From assembly GCA_964546955.1 (NCBI GenBank), contig CAZJLP010000039.1, positions 1-50,287 on the forward strand: a stretch of DNA of 50,287 nt, written 5' to 3'. The notes beneath the pieces were generated by a model that saw only the letters and a program-made list of their open reading frames with translations, had not been told where the DNA came from and searched no databases. Source of the stretch: CAZJLP01 sp964546955. Its GTDB lineage: Bacteria; Verrucomicrobiota; Verrucomicrobiia; Opitutales; Opitutaceae. A program made the translations under genes and the position numbers. Of the stretch, positions 8,715-17,651 are shown piece by piece. Each line of letters starts with the position of its first letter. Position 1 is the stretch's first letter.

Positions 8715-9101
8715 AGATTTATCCCCGCCGGAACAGGGAGAGCTAAAAGGTGGCGGAGGAACCTTAACGTAACAGATTTGAGTTTCCGCGAATCTCCGGG
8801 CGAGTGCCGCGCAGGGAGTCGGTAGTCTTCCCGATCAGACGCACAAAATTTGCGGGCGGTAATGACGTGCGTTTTTCCGCGAAAAAGCAGGCGGCTGAAA
8901 CTTACTTATTTCCCTGGACGCCAGCTTCTACGCCTCGCTGTGATTCCAGAAGCAAGCAGCAGACAGAAATTGGGAACTCCTGCACAGGCAGGCGAGGGGG
9001 CGTGCATTCGGTGACGTGTCCGTAACCGTCTGTGGAACCCCCTTGCCCCGGTAAATTTAATACTTGAAGCGAGGCAGAGGGCCCATGTCCTTTGCAGCCA
9101 C
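8715..9101. other. Divergent intergenic region
   Basis: 387 bases between divergent genes (secreted protein on minus, chorismatase on plus). It should hold two promoters. An AT-rich patch (GGTAAATTTAATACTTG, about 9052-9068) lies some 35 bases before the chorismatase start and is the best candidate core promoter element. I see no coding frame, RNA gene or strong terminator. Confidence 0.4.
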
Positions 9102-10034
9102 ATGGCATTCCCTCCTGACGCGCTGGCGAGCGCCCTCGGTCTTCGCGTCGTTTTTGGCGCAACGGGGAACCTTCGTTCGTCGACCGACGTGCGGATTGAA
9201 GTTTCGTGTTTAGGGGGAAACCCTCACGAAGTTATTTGGAAGAATGTGACACCAGCAGCGACCGAGGCCGGGCTCTGGTTGTTCCGTTCGAATGACGTTT
9301 TGCTCGGCCATGCTTCCGTGCCGTTCGACGGGGGCGACCTTGCGGCGCATGCGCAGCGGGTTTATCAGCGCGTGCTGTCCGCCTGCCGAGGACGGTCGCT
9401 CTATCGAATTTGGAACTACGTTCCCCGCATCAACGCCGTCACTGGCGGCATGGAGAACTACCGCGCGTTCTGCAAAGGCCGTTCACTCGCGTTCGAAACC
9501 GCATTTGGCGGCGCATTTCAACGGCGCCTGCCGGCGGCGTCCGCCGTTGGGTCGGATGGCACGACCCTCGAAGTGATTTTCGTGGCGGGGGAAAGCAATC
9601 CGCGCCATGTCGAAAATCCCGAGCAAATCCCGGCCTATCACTATCCGGTCGATTACGGGCCGCGTTCACCCAGCTTCTCGCGAGCGACCATCGTTGCGCA
9701 GGCTTCGGCCGGGGAAGCTATTTATATTTCGGGAACCGCGGCAATCAAGGGACACGCGACCGTCGCCCCGGGTTCTTTGGGTGAGCAGATCGATTGTACT
9801 TTGGACAATTTGCGTTTGGTTTCCCGGTCCTGCGACGTGGGCGACGATCTCGGCCGGAACCTGGGTTGGAAGCGGCACGTCAAGGTCTACCTGCGGCATG
9901 CCGAGGATTATTCAACCGCGGCAAAAGCGCTGCAGGGGCGTCTGCTCCGAGACGGCGACAGCGTTTGCTTCCTCCGCGCGGACATCTGCCGGGCGGCGTT
10001 GAATATCGAAATCGAAGTGACACTGACCCGGTAG
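9102..10034 (+). CDS. Chorismatase (FkbO/Hyg5/XanB2-like), aryl polyene starter synthesis
   Basis: 310 residues. The RidA-like chorismatase fold is suggested by YRIWNYVPRIN, GGMENYRAFCKGRSLAFE, the PRSPSFSRAT segment and AIYISGTAAIKGH. This family hydrolyses chorismate to 3-hydroxybenzoate, 4-hydroxybenzoate or a dihydro-diol. In xanthomonadin producers XanB2 supplies 3-hydroxybenzoate as pigment starter. The regiochemistry cannot be read here. The gene is plus-strand and converges, with a 100-base gap, on a twelve-gene minus-strand aryl polyene operon whose last gene is an acyl-AMP ligase, the expected next enzyme. Confidence 0.85.
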   Translation: MAFPPDALASALGLRVVFGATGNLRSSTDVRIEVSCLGGNPHEVIWKNVTPAATEAGLWLFRSNDVLLGHASVPFDGGDLAAHAQRVYQRVLSACRGRSLYRIWNYVPRINAVTGGMENYRAFCKGRSLAFETAFGGAFQRRLPAASAVGSDGTTLEVIFVAGESNPRHVENPEQIPAYHYPVDYGPRSPSFSRATIVAQASAGEAIYISGTAAIKGHATVAPGSLGEQIDCTLDNLRLVSRSCDVGDDLGRNLGWKRHVKVYLRHAEDYSTAAKALQGRLLRDGDSVCFLRADICRAALNIEIEVTLTR

Positions 10035-10134
10035 GACGATCCGTCGGCCTGACCTCTCGCCGAGCGCGGATGGCTCCGCGCCGACACTGCCACCGCGTTC
10101 GAGCCTCCGTCTCTGCCTGGACCCTGGCGGCTCT

Positions 10135-11493
10135 TTAGCCGGCTTCAATTCTCTCTTGTAATGCCCGGGTGTCGGTCTTGCCGCGGGGAGTGAGCGGAAA
10201 TTCCGGGATGACGAGAATCCGCTTCGGACATTTCCACGGTGCCAGGTCGCGTCGGAAAAGAGCGCGAATTTCGGCGGCGGAAAGATCGCTGGCGACAACG
10301 GTGGCGAGCTCGTCTCGCGCGTCAGGGTGCGTGCAGATGTAAGCGTCGCGGATGCCGGGAAGGCGCCGGAAGGTTTGCTCCAGCTCCGCGAGATCGAGGC
10401 GGCGGCCGGCGATTTTCACCATCCGTCCGATGCGGCCGAGAAGGACCAGTTCGCCCCGTTCGTTGAACGCGGCTCGGTCCGCCGGACTGTAGGCAGGAAA
10501 ACCCTCGAGTCGATCCGGGTTGCCGCGGCTGAACACCGCCGCGCTGGCGATTTTTATCCGTTCGCCGGCGTCGGCCACGATGCGCACGCCCTCGAGAGGT
10601 GTGCCGACGGCGCGACCTTCGAGGGTGGCGTCGCCAGACCGATCGTAGGCGATGCCACCCGTTTCGCTCGAACCATAGAAACCGTGGATGGTTTTTCCGA
10701 ACTTCGCTTGAAACCCTTGGGCGATTTCGGCGGGGAGAGCGGCTCCGGCCGAGATGATGACGCGCAGCGATTGGAGGGCCGAAGGCGACACGTCCGCCAG
10801 GCTGAGGGCGCGAAGCAGGGCCGGGACCAACGGAAACACGGTCGGATTCCAGCGGGCCAGATCGCCCGCGATTGCCTGGGGCAGCGGAGACGAGGCGCAA
10901 AGCAGGGGGGTGCCCTGGATGAGCAATGGCACCACCAAATTACCCAGGCCGTACGAGTGGCCGAGGGGAATCAGGGCGTAGTTGAGATCGGTAGGGCGGA
11001 GGTCCATCGTCGCGCAAATCTGCCGGCCATCCGCGATCATCTCTTCGTGGGTGAACGGTATCGCGCGGGGCGCTCCCGTGCTGCCTGAGGTCAATTTGAC
11101 CAAGGCTACTCCTTCCTCGCGCACGGGCTCGAGTGCTTCCGCCAGGCTCTCAAGGTGGCCTTCATGCCATAGAAGGGCCGCGCCCGCCGCGGCGGCGATC
11201 TGACGCTGAGCGGCGGCGGGCTCGGAGCCGTCGATCGGCAGGGGAACGGCGCCGGCGCGCAGCAGGCTCAGGAATAAAGCGAGCCAGTCGGCGCCGTTGC
11301 TTTGCGAGAACGCCACGCGCCGTTGGGCGAGCTGATCGTCCGCCGGAAGCGAGCTCGTCAGCGCCTCGCTCCGTCGGTTCAATTCGGCGCGAGAAAAAAC
11401 CCGGCCGGTGGTGCCCTCCACGAGAGCCCGCTCATTCGGCGCCGCCTGGACGAGCGAGTTCCAGCGGGAAAGTAGAGTGAGGCCGAGGCTCAT
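10135..11493 (-). CDS. Acyl-/aryl-AMP ligase of the aryl polyene cluster
   Basis: 452 residues of the ANL superfamily. Visible motifs are VKLTSGSTGAPRA (A3 phosphate loop), FYGSSETGG (A5), GRIGRMVKIAGRRLDLAELE (A8 hinge) and the C-terminal catalytic Lys in LTPRGKTDT (A10). It probably activates the hydroxybenzoate made by the chorismatase and loads it on an acyl carrier protein. The start ATG at 11493 overlaps the exporter stop in ATGA; longer upstream readings run antiparallel through the exporter gene and are rejected. It is the last gene of the operon. Confidence 0.9.
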   Translation of the reverse strand: MSLGLTLLSRWNSLVQAAPNERALVEGTTGRVFSRAELNRRSEALTSSLPADDQLAQRRVAFSQSNGADWLALFLSLLRAGAVPLPIDGSEPAAAQRQIAAAAGAALLWHEGHLESLAEALEPVREEGVALVKLTSGSTGAPRAIPFTHEEMIADGRQICATMDLRPTDLNYALIPLGHSYGLGNLVVPLLIQGTPLLCASSPLPQAIAGDLARWNPTVFPLVPALLRALSLADVSPSALQSLRVIISAGAALPAEIAQGFQAKFGKTIHGFYGSSETGGIAYDRSGDATLEGRAVGTPLEGVRIVADAGERIKIASAAVFSRGNPDRLEGFPAYSPADRAAFNERGELVLLGRIGRMVKIAGRRLDLAELEQTFRRLPGIRDAYICTHPDARDELATVVASDLSAAEIRALFRRDLAPWKCPKRILVIPEFPLTPRGKTDTRALQERIEAG

Positions 11494-13829
11494 GCGCTGC
11501 GCGCTCCGCCGGCGCCGCTCCCGAGCGGTTCCAGCTCCACCAGTAGAAGGGCCGTCAAGACAATGAAGGCCACCGTGCTGCCCAACGCGGAGATCACCGC
11601 GATCTGACTGAAGCCGAGGACGCCGAAAGAGGCGGCCGCGGTGAGCGCGGACAGGCGAATCGAGGGAGGCGGGGGTTCGTTGCGACCGGCGTTTTCGGCC
11701 GAAAAGATAGCGTAGTTGTGGCTCAAGCACACCCCGAGAAAAGCGCCGAGCAGATGGAAAAGATTCAGGGTTTGCCCGATTATGCCGAGCACGCCAAAAA
11801 CGAAGAAGCACGATCCGGCGGGAATCATGAAGATGCGAGGCCCCCGCCGAAATCCATAGAGAATAAAGACGCTCGCGCCGACCAAACTCAGGCCGAAGGC
11901 GCTGAGTCGCAGCGCGGAGCCGCGATAGTGGGCGAAGAGGGAATTGAGCGTCTCGAGTTGCGTGACCGCGACGGTGTGAAGGGCGGCGGGCGGTTCCGCC
12001 GCGGGTTCGTGGTCCGCGAGGCTCAACAGCCACGTTTCGTTCGAGCTACGGTAGAAAAGCATCCCGAGGGGACCGGACAGATGCTGTCGAAGTTCGTCGG
12101 CCAGCGCTTCGAAGGACGGAGGTGACGGCCGCGCGGCCGCCGCTGCCCAATCCTGGAAGAACGGCTCGAAACCCTCGGCGGCATACCCCCTCTGCTCCAA
12201 AACGGTGCGAAGAATGCGCGGAAGATCGCGAAGTTCCGCCAGGCGATTCGGCATCTTCCGCCAATCCGCTTCCGTTGGCAGCAGGAGAGCGGCGCTGGCC
12301 GCGGGTTTTTCCGGAAAACGCTCGTCGTGCCACGCGATGAACCGCTGCAGGGCATCGCGCGCCGCGGCTGCGTCGACTCCGCGCGTCAAATATACGGTCC
12401 GATGGTCGGAATCGCCGAACAATGTGCGCACCTCGCGATCGTTGGCTTGAAGAGCGGGAGCGGCAATCTGCAGGTCGCGGATATCGTCGTGCCACTGGAG
12501 ATTCCACGGACCGAACAGCGCGATGGCGGCGGCCAGCACGAAGCCAACTCGCACCCACTTCCGCCCCGACGCGAGCGCGGGCAGCGCCACTCGCCGTGTT
12601 TCCAAAAACGCCCCGTCCAGCTGCGCAAAATAGAGAATGGCGGCGATCAGCGCGCTCACGAGGCCCGCGCTGACAAAGACGCCGAGCTGACGAATCAAGG
12701 GAAGCTCGGAAAACAGCAGGAAGGAAAAGCCAATGACCGTGGTCAGGCAGCTCGTGAGCAGAGGCTTCAACAATCGCGCCAGTTTCTCCCGATAAGGCTC
12801 GTTCGGGCGAAGCGCGGGCTGCATGTAGAGATAGAATCCATAGTCGATGGCCACGCCGCTGAGCAGCGAACCGATGACGAAGACCAGAATGTGGAGACGT
12901 TCGAAAACCAGCGTGGCGAAAACCCACGCGCCGAGGGTGGAGAGCAGAATCACCGGCAGAAGATGCAGCACTTTCCACAGGCGTCGCACGAACAGGCACG
13001 CGACGCCCAGCACGGCGACGAGGGAGATCGAGTTGAGCAGCGAGATTTCCCGCCGGACCAGACGTTCCCCTTCCGCGGCGAAACGACTCGCTCCGGTCCA
13101 CTGCAAGGCCAACTCCGGGAGAATTCTCCGCGCGGCCTGACGCGCCTGTTCCACCGCGGCGAAGACCGGTTCCTGGCCGGCTTTCTCGAACGGCGAAGGA
13201 AGGGTCAGCGCCCAGATGAGTTCCCGATCCGGCGGGACGTTCTGGCCCGCCAGGGCCTGCGCCTTTTGAGCGACCGAAGGCACGAGGAGCAAGGGATCGC
13301 GTGGAATCAACTCCTGGAACGCGATGCTTTCGGGTTGAGCGAGGAAACGATCCAAGCCACTCGCGACTTCCTCCGCCAGCCAAACCGGCCATTCTTCTTG
13401 GGGCCGGCCTGATTTGGCGAACGCGTAGTGACGATCCGCCAGCCAGCTCGGCAGCAGGAGCTCGAAGCGGCGTTCGAACACGAACTTCCCGAGCCGGTCG
13501 CGACCGCCCGTGTCGTTGAGGTTCGCCACGTCCGCAAATACGCCGCTGGATTTCAGGGAGTCGACAAATGCCGCGCTGGCGCTCGCGCGCGCGTCGACCG
13601 GCGTTTTTTCCGGCGGCGCCAGGACGAAGAGAGCGACGCGGGCCTGCTGTTCCGCGGCCAGCGAACGGACCAGGGCCAATTCCGGGGAGCGCTGGTCGAC
13701 CGGAATCAGATCGAGAATATTGGTCGAGATTTTGGCGCGAAAATCGAGGCGGACGATCCAGACGACGCCGAGGACGGTCAGCAGCAGCAGGGCGACGCGA
13801 GCGAACGCTTTCTGGCCGGACGGCTCCAT
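11490..13829 (-). CDS. MMPL/RND-superfamily exporter of the aryl polyene cluster
   Basis: 779 residues. The arrangement is RND-like: helix 1 near residues 10-28, a large periplasmic domain (about 30-255), a block of about five helices (260-410), a second periplasmic loop (about 440-630) and a final helix block (about 640-770). Typical helix segments include ISLVAVLGVACLFV and GSLLSGVAIDYGFYLYM, the latter in the MMPL proton-relay region. Exporters of this type occur in xanthomonadin and APE clusters, where they are thought to move the polyene lipid to the outer membrane. Four bases separate it from the LolA-like gene, and it overlaps the ligase gene by 4 bases. Confidence 0.9.
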   Translation of the reverse strand: MEPSGQKAFARVALLLLTVLGVVWIVRLDFRAKISTNILDLIPVDQRSPELALVRSLAAEQQARVALFVLAPPEKTPVDARASASAAFVDSLKSSGVFADVANLNDTGGRDRLGKFVFERRFELLLPSWLADRHYAFAKSGRPQEEWPVWLAEEVASGLDRFLAQPESIAFQELIPRDPLLLVPSVAQKAQALAGQNVPPDRELIWALTLPSPFEKAGQEPVFAAVEQARQAARRILPELALQWTGASRFAAEGERLVRREISLLNSISLVAVLGVACLFVRRLWKVLHLLPVILLSTLGAWVFATLVFERLHILVFVIGSLLSGVAIDYGFYLYMQPALRPNEPYREKLARLLKPLLTSCLTTVIGFSFLLFSELPLIRQLGVFVSAGLVSALIAAILYFAQLDGAFLETRRVALPALASGRKWVRVGFVLAAAIALFGPWNLQWHDDIRDLQIAAPALQANDREVRTLFGDSDHRTVYLTRGVDAAAARDALQRFIAWHDERFPEKPAASAALLLPTEADWRKMPNRLAELRDLPRILRTVLEQRGYAAEGFEPFFQDWAAAAARPSPPSFEALADELRQHLSGPLGMLFYRSSNETWLLSLADHEPAAEPPAALHTVAVTQLETLNSLFAHYRGSALRLSAFGLSLVGASVFILYGFRRGPRIFMIPAGSCFFVFGVLGIIGQTLNLFHLLGAFLGVCLSHNYAIFSAENAGRNEPPPPSIRLSALTAAASFGVLGFSQIAVISALGSTVAFIVLTALLLVELEPLGSGAGGARSA

Positions 13830-13833
13830 CGCG

Positions 13834-14496
13834 TCAGCGGAAGAAGCGTTTCAATTCGGCGGGATCGAACGCGACCTTTTCCCGTACATCATCGATGGTA
13901 ATCTCGACCCGCTGCATCGCTGACCGACGGATCAGAATCTTGCGGAGCTGCGCTTTGTCCCCGTGCACGACCAGTCGGTTCAAATTGCGCGCAAGGGCGG
14001 TTCCGAGGGGCTCGAAGGCGAACATCCAGGCCTCTCCCTCGCGGTGTCCGTACAGCGCGAATACCTTGGTCAGCTCGGGCAAATCGAAGCGCATCACGTG
14101 CAGCAGCGCGCTCGTGGCCGTTTCCGCGCGCGGATCGGCCGGCACCTCGCGCGAGCGGCCTTGCGCGTCCCGCAGGAGAATACCCTTGGCATCGACAATC
14201 ATCGTGCGGTCCTCCGGAGTGATATAGTGGAGACTGAGGCCCCGGTCAGGCGCGATGCGGACTTCGCCCGTGAACACGACGGGCACTTTCTTGAATGGAA
14301 GAAAGCGGTGTTCGGTGAAGCGCGCGAAAACCGTTCCCTTTTCGGCCAACTGGGCGAACAGCGGCTTCCAGGTCTCGTCGTTTCGCCCCGGCTCGATTTT
14401 ATGGGCGGGCGCAACCAGGTCCTCGGCCGAGAGCGCGCGGGCGGCCGGGCAGAGCAGGGTTGGAAGCAGGGAAATGAGGAGACAACGGAAGAGCAT
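13834..14496 (-). CDS. LolA-like outer membrane lipoprotein carrier / DUF4292-type periplasmic protein
   Basis: 220 residues with a signal peptide (MLFRCLLISLLPTLLCPAARA). The mature part alternates short beta strands and has the LolA-like flow: FARFTEHRFLPFKKVPVVFTGEVRIAP, a LHYITPEDRTMIVDAKG strand pair and a C-terminal VEITIDDVREKVAFDPAELKRFF helix. LolA paralogues are standard parts of aryl polyene clusters and probably shuttle the pigment lipid across the periplasm together with the MMPL exporter. The ATG at 14496 sits 2 bases after the glycosyltransferase stop, which supports the start. Confidence 0.82.
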   Translation of the reverse strand: MLFRCLLISLLPTLLCPAARALSAEDLVAPAHKIEPGRNDETWKPLFAQLAEKGTVFARFTEHRFLPFKKVPVVFTGEVRIAPDRGLSLHYITPEDRTMIVDAKGILLRDAQGRSREVPADPRAETATSALLHVMRFDLPELTKVFALYGHREGEAWMFAFEPLGTALARNLNRLVVHGDKAQLRKILIRRSAMQRVEITIDDVREKVAFDPAELKRFFR

Positions 14497-14498
14497 GG

Positions 14499-15281
14499 TC
14501 AATGGGACACCGCGGTTCGACGCCGGTGCTGGCGACTTCGCAGCCAGACGGACGGCCATCGCCAGAGCAGAAGCTGAAAAAAGATCCGCGAATGAAGCCA
14601 GACCATCTTCGCGTTGTCCCTGAAATAGTGAAAATGCGAAATTCCTCCCTGCGCGCGGCTGAAATACCGGCAGGGGGCGGGCAGATTCAGGGTGGGCAAG
14701 CCGGCCCATACCAGCCGCACCGCGACCTCCGGATCGAAATCGAATCCCCGTGCGCCGAGGGTTTGACCCAGCACCGCTTTGAGCGGTGCGGCCGGGTAAA
14801 CCCTAAAACCGAAGAGCGGATCTCCGACCGCCTTGCTGAGGGTTGCGAGGTGAACCAAGCCCACGCTGAGCTTGCGGCCGTGCAGACGCTCCAGCGGCAC
14901 CTCGGGGCCGAAAACGGGTTTGCCGAGAATCAAGGCGCTGGGATTCGCGGCCGAGGCCGCCATGAAGAAGCCGATGTGATCCGCGGGGTGCTGTCCGTCG
15001 GCATCCATGGTCAAGACGTGGGTGAATCCCGCGGCCAGGGCTTTCTCGATCCCGGTGAGCACGGCAGCGCCTTTGCCGCCGTTCACCGGCCGGACGATAA
15101 CACGCAAATTATCGCGGGTTTCGGCTGCTTTGATCACGGCCGCTTCGCTCCCGTCGTCGCTGCCGTCGATCACGACCCACACGGGCTGCCATTGGCGCAA
15201 CGCTTCCTCCACCGTCTGCAATAACTTGGGTCCGGTGTTGTAGCTCGGAATGAGGACGAGGTGAGAGGAGGAGAAAGGCAT
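14499..15281 (-). CDS. Family 2 glycosyltransferase
   Basis: 260 residues of GT-A fold. It has VLIPSYNTG at the N-terminus, VVIDGSDDGS, NGGKGAAVLTG and the metal-binding DXD in LTMDADGQHP. The C-terminal part contains FDFDPEVAVRLVWAG and a hydrophobic segment near 228-247 that may contact the membrane. Within the cluster it probably links or modifies the polyene head group. The start lies 1 base after the stop of the acyltransferase gene, so it is cotranscribed. Confidence 0.88.
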   Translation of the reverse strand: MPFSSSHLVLIPSYNTGPKLLQTVEEALRQWQPVWVVIDGSDDGSEAAVIKAAETRDNLRVIVRPVNGGKGAAVLTGIEKALAAGFTHVLTMDADGQHPADHIGFFMAASAANPSALILGKPVFGPEVPLERLHGRKLSVGLVHLATLSKAVGDPLFGFRVYPAAPLKAVLGQTLGARGFDFDPEVAVRLVWAGLPTLNLPAPCRYFSRAQGGISHFHYFRDNAKMVWLHSRIFFQLLLWRWPSVWLRSRQHRRRTAVSH

Positions 15282-15282
15282 G

Positions 15283-16035
15283 CTAGAGCGGAGGCGACAC
15301 GGCGGCCCGGGCCGACAGATAGTCGGCGACTTGGCGCGCCAATGCGAGCGTCTCCACCTCCTCGTCGTTCGCGATCAAATCGCCAAAAGTCACCTCGATC
15401 CATCCTGGCAGCGGCGGAAGACGCCACCAAGCTCGGTTTCGCTGAACCAGATGAGGGCTCGCTTTGATCACGATCAGACGGATCGGCGCCTTCGCTCGCC
15501 GCGCGATCAGGGCGAAACCCGGTTTGAGCGGATTCAGCACTTGCCCCGGCAAGGTGCGGGTGCCTTCCGGGAAGACGAGAAGCGACCGGCCTGCGTTAAT
15601 CTTGTCCGAAACAATGCGGATCAGATCGATCCCACTGTCTCCCGAAACGTATCCGGCGACGATCGCCGCCGGTGCGATCACCGGGTTGCGCAGCAATGCG
15701 GGTTTGAAAATGCAAATCGCGTCCGGGAGGCGCGCGAGAAGCACGGTCGCATCGACCAGGGTAGGGTGATTCGCGACGTAAACGGTGCCGGTGGTGAGCA
15801 CGTTGGGGTTGGCGCCGCGCCAGTGGATTTGCACCACGCGCGAGGCATGCAACCACTTCAGCCAAAAAGCGAACAGCCAGCGAATGGCCCTGCGCACAGG
15901 ACCGCCGAATCGTTCGCGGCCGGGCACGATCAACAGGAAGGCGCAGACAATGTTCAGCAGCAATCCTCCCAGTCCGAAAAGAAACCAGGAGAAGTAGTAG
16001 GTGAAACCGAGGTAGAGCTGAAACAGCCAACGCAT
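15283..16035 (-). CDS. 1-acyl-glycerol-3-phosphate acyltransferase-like (PlsC family)
   Basis: 250 residues. It shows the PlsC catalytic HX4D motif in VANHPTLVDATVL and the second motif FPEGTRT, with a hydrophobic N-terminal segment (about 5-36) anchoring it to the inner membrane. It transfers acyl groups from carrier protein or CoA to a lipid-like acceptor. In aryl polyene clusters such enzymes are proposed to attach the polyene to a glycerol-type or sugar anchor; the actual acceptor here is unknown. Confidence 0.88.
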   Translation of the reverse strand: MRWLFQLYLGFTYYFSWFLFGLGGLLLNIVCAFLLIVPGRERFGGPVRRAIRWLFAFWLKWLHASRVVQIHWRGANPNVLTTGTVYVANHPTLVDATVLLARLPDAICIFKPALLRNPVIAPAAIVAGYVSGDSGIDLIRIVSDKINAGRSLLVFPEGTRTLPGQVLNPLKPGFALIARRAKAPIRLIVIKASPHLVQRNRAWWRLPPLPGWIEVTFGDLIANDEEVETLALARQVADYLSARAAVSPPL

Positions 16036-16038
16036 GTG

Positions 16039-17001
16039 TCAGGAGGTCGAGGAGAAGGTGGGACGTGGGGAATTTTCCGAGCCAGCGTTTCCAGCCTCCT
16101 TCACGACCGGGTTGAGCGGCAGGAAGTTGAACCACAGGTAAGGATGTTCGCGGAGCAGTGTTTCGAGCTGACGGAGGAACGCCTGAAAATGAACGCGGGC
16201 GCGACCGAGGTTGGCCGCTTTGTCGATCTGTTGATCGGGTTCCCAAACAGGCGAACTGTGGAGATACGACACGCCGTCCGTTCCCGGAATCCCCACCGAC
16301 ATCACCACAGGCAGCCCAAAAATCAGGGCAAGGTGATAGATGGTGAAGGGGAACAGCCGGCGGGCGCCCAGGAATTCGAACGCTTCGGTCTTGGCGCTGA
16401 AGCCAAGGCGGTCGCAGTGCATGGCGACGGACCCTCCCGAGGCGATCGCATCCTTCAATGCAAAGAGGACGTTGTCGGTTTGGTTCACCCAAATGAACGT
16501 CAGCCAATTCCCAAACATACTGCCCAAAGCCTCGGTCTCGTGCGAATTCTCGACGCGCTGCCTCACCATGTAAATGCGGTGGCCTTTGCGCGGTCCCACC
16601 AGAAAACCCATGAGGTCCGAATCGCCGACGTGGAAGGATCCGAGCATGCCGTCACGGCCCGATTCGAGAAAGGCCTGAAATTCCTCCATGCCGGGCGCGA
16701 AACGAGTCTCGTGATCCTGCCCGTTCGCGATGCGTAGCTTCACCATCATCGCTTCTTCGAACGTGAAAAAATGCCGGAATACGTTCCAGACGGACGGCGG
16801 CCGCGGGAGGATGTGCGAGAGGTACTCGCGCGACGCCCGTCGCTGCGACGGCATGACGGCGACCGCGATCCAGGTGCCGAGCGCCCGAAGCGGCCGGTAA
16901 ATGAGCTCGGGCACCACGCGATCACACAGCCCCATGAACCAGATGCCCCAAAGGGGCCCGGGATTGCGCGGGCGAGCATGAGGGGCGGTGGGGGCGGTCA
17001 T
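16039..17001 (-). CDS. LpxL/HtrB-type lysophospholipid acyltransferase
   Basis: 320 residues. It has the LPLAT signature: an N-terminal amphipathic region (GPLWGIWFMGLCDRVVP), the HX4D catalytic motif in SFHVGDSDLMGF, and later substrate-binding segments (GGSVAMHCDRLGF, FPFTIYHLALIFGLPVV). The family acylates lipid A or related glycolipids; cluster-encoded members are a hallmark of aryl polyene operons. It lies 3 bases from PlsC and overlaps the next upstream gene by 4 bases (ATGA). Confidence 0.87.
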   Translation of the reverse strand: MTAPTAPHARPRNPGPLWGIWFMGLCDRVVPELIYRPLRALGTWIAVAVMPSQRRASREYLSHILPRPPSVWNVFRHFFTFEEAMMVKLRIANGQDHETRFAPGMEEFQAFLESGRDGMLGSFHVGDSDLMGFLVGPRKGHRIYMVRQRVENSHETEALGSMFGNWLTFIWVNQTDNVLFALKDAIASGGSVAMHCDRLGFSAKTEAFEFLGARRLFPFTIYHLALIFGLPVVMSVGIPGTDGVSYLHSSPVWEPDQQIDKAANLGRARVHFQAFLRQLETLLREHPYLWFNFLPLNPVVKEAGNAGSENSPRPTFSSTS

Positions 17002-17651
17002 GTCCAGTCAAGCGCCAGGCGAAGGCCCGGTGCCGGAGAAAGGGCGAGGTTTCGGCGTTGGACAAGAACATCGAAAAACTCGGACAGAGTGAGCGCCCCA
17101 TCGGCGCAAAGATCCGCCGACAAGGCGATCCGCGCGAGCGCGCCCGACGGGTCGCGCGAGAGGGCGAAAGCAAAAGCGAAACTTCGCTGGCTCGCCGCGC
17201 CCAACTCTCGCAGCCAGGTGCCGCGCTCCTCTCCGCCGCAAACGATGGTTCGCGCGCTTTCGGCCAGGCAGGCCGTCTGAAGCGCGTGGGCGACGAGCCG
17301 GCGGTGGCCGGTGAGAGGAAAAAACTCCCGCACCGCTTGCTGTCTCGCGACGAGGAGCTGTTGAACGCCGCTCGGATGGATCGACGTTTGAAACAGGGTC
17401 GGACTGGCCGCGGGAAAGCTGTCGAGGTACGCTTCGAGCGTTCGACTTTCGGCGAACTCGGACGCGTAGACCAAGGTATCGTCGGCGCATACCCCGAGCG
17501 GTTCGAGCACGGATCCGGCGAGGAGTCCGAGCTGGGTCATGCGCCGCGTCGCGCCGCGCGGGAACTTCTCCTTCAGCCGTTCGCGTGTCGCCGCGACATC
17601 TTCTTCGCCCGCGCTGTCGGTTTGAAGGCAAGTGAGGTAACGCTCAAACAT
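16998..17651 (-). CDS. Beta-ketoacyl synthase N-terminal-like protein, probable chain-length-factor subunit
   Basis: 217 residues, only about half the size of a ketosynthase. It resembles the N-terminal ketosynthase half domain (PF13723 type), with MTQLGLLAGSVLEPLG, TLVYASEFAESRTLEAYLDSFP and SPTLFQTSIHPSGVQQLLVARQ. The segment where a ketosynthase carries its active Cys has no TACSS-like motif, and no catalytic His motifs are present, so it should be inactive. In characterised aryl polyene systems (ApeO-ApeC) such a short partner pairs with a full ketosynthase and limits chain length. It overlaps the full-length ketosynthase gene by 8 bases, consistent with a stoichiometric complex. Confidence 0.82.
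   Translation of the reverse strand: MFERYLTCLQTDSAGEEDVAATRERLKEKFPRGATRRMTQLGLLAGSVLEPLGVCADDTLVYASEFAESRTLEAYLDSFPAASPTLFQTSIHPSGVQQLLVARQQAVREFFPLTGHRRLVAHALQTACLAESARTIVCGGEERGTWLRELGAASQRSFAFAFALSRDPSGALARIALSADLCADGALTLSEFFDVLVQRRNLALSPAPGLRLALDWT

Noticed and set aside
11494..12033. N-terminal extension of the acyl-AMP ligase by 180 codons
   Set aside because: It overlaps the exporter in another frame and is Arg-rich nonsense; the ATGA overlap at 11490-11493 gives a natural start.
12327..13412. Open frame of 361 codons on the plus strand inside the MMPL exporter
   Set aside because: Antisense shadow of a clear RND-type protein; product has no hydrophobic pattern or motif.
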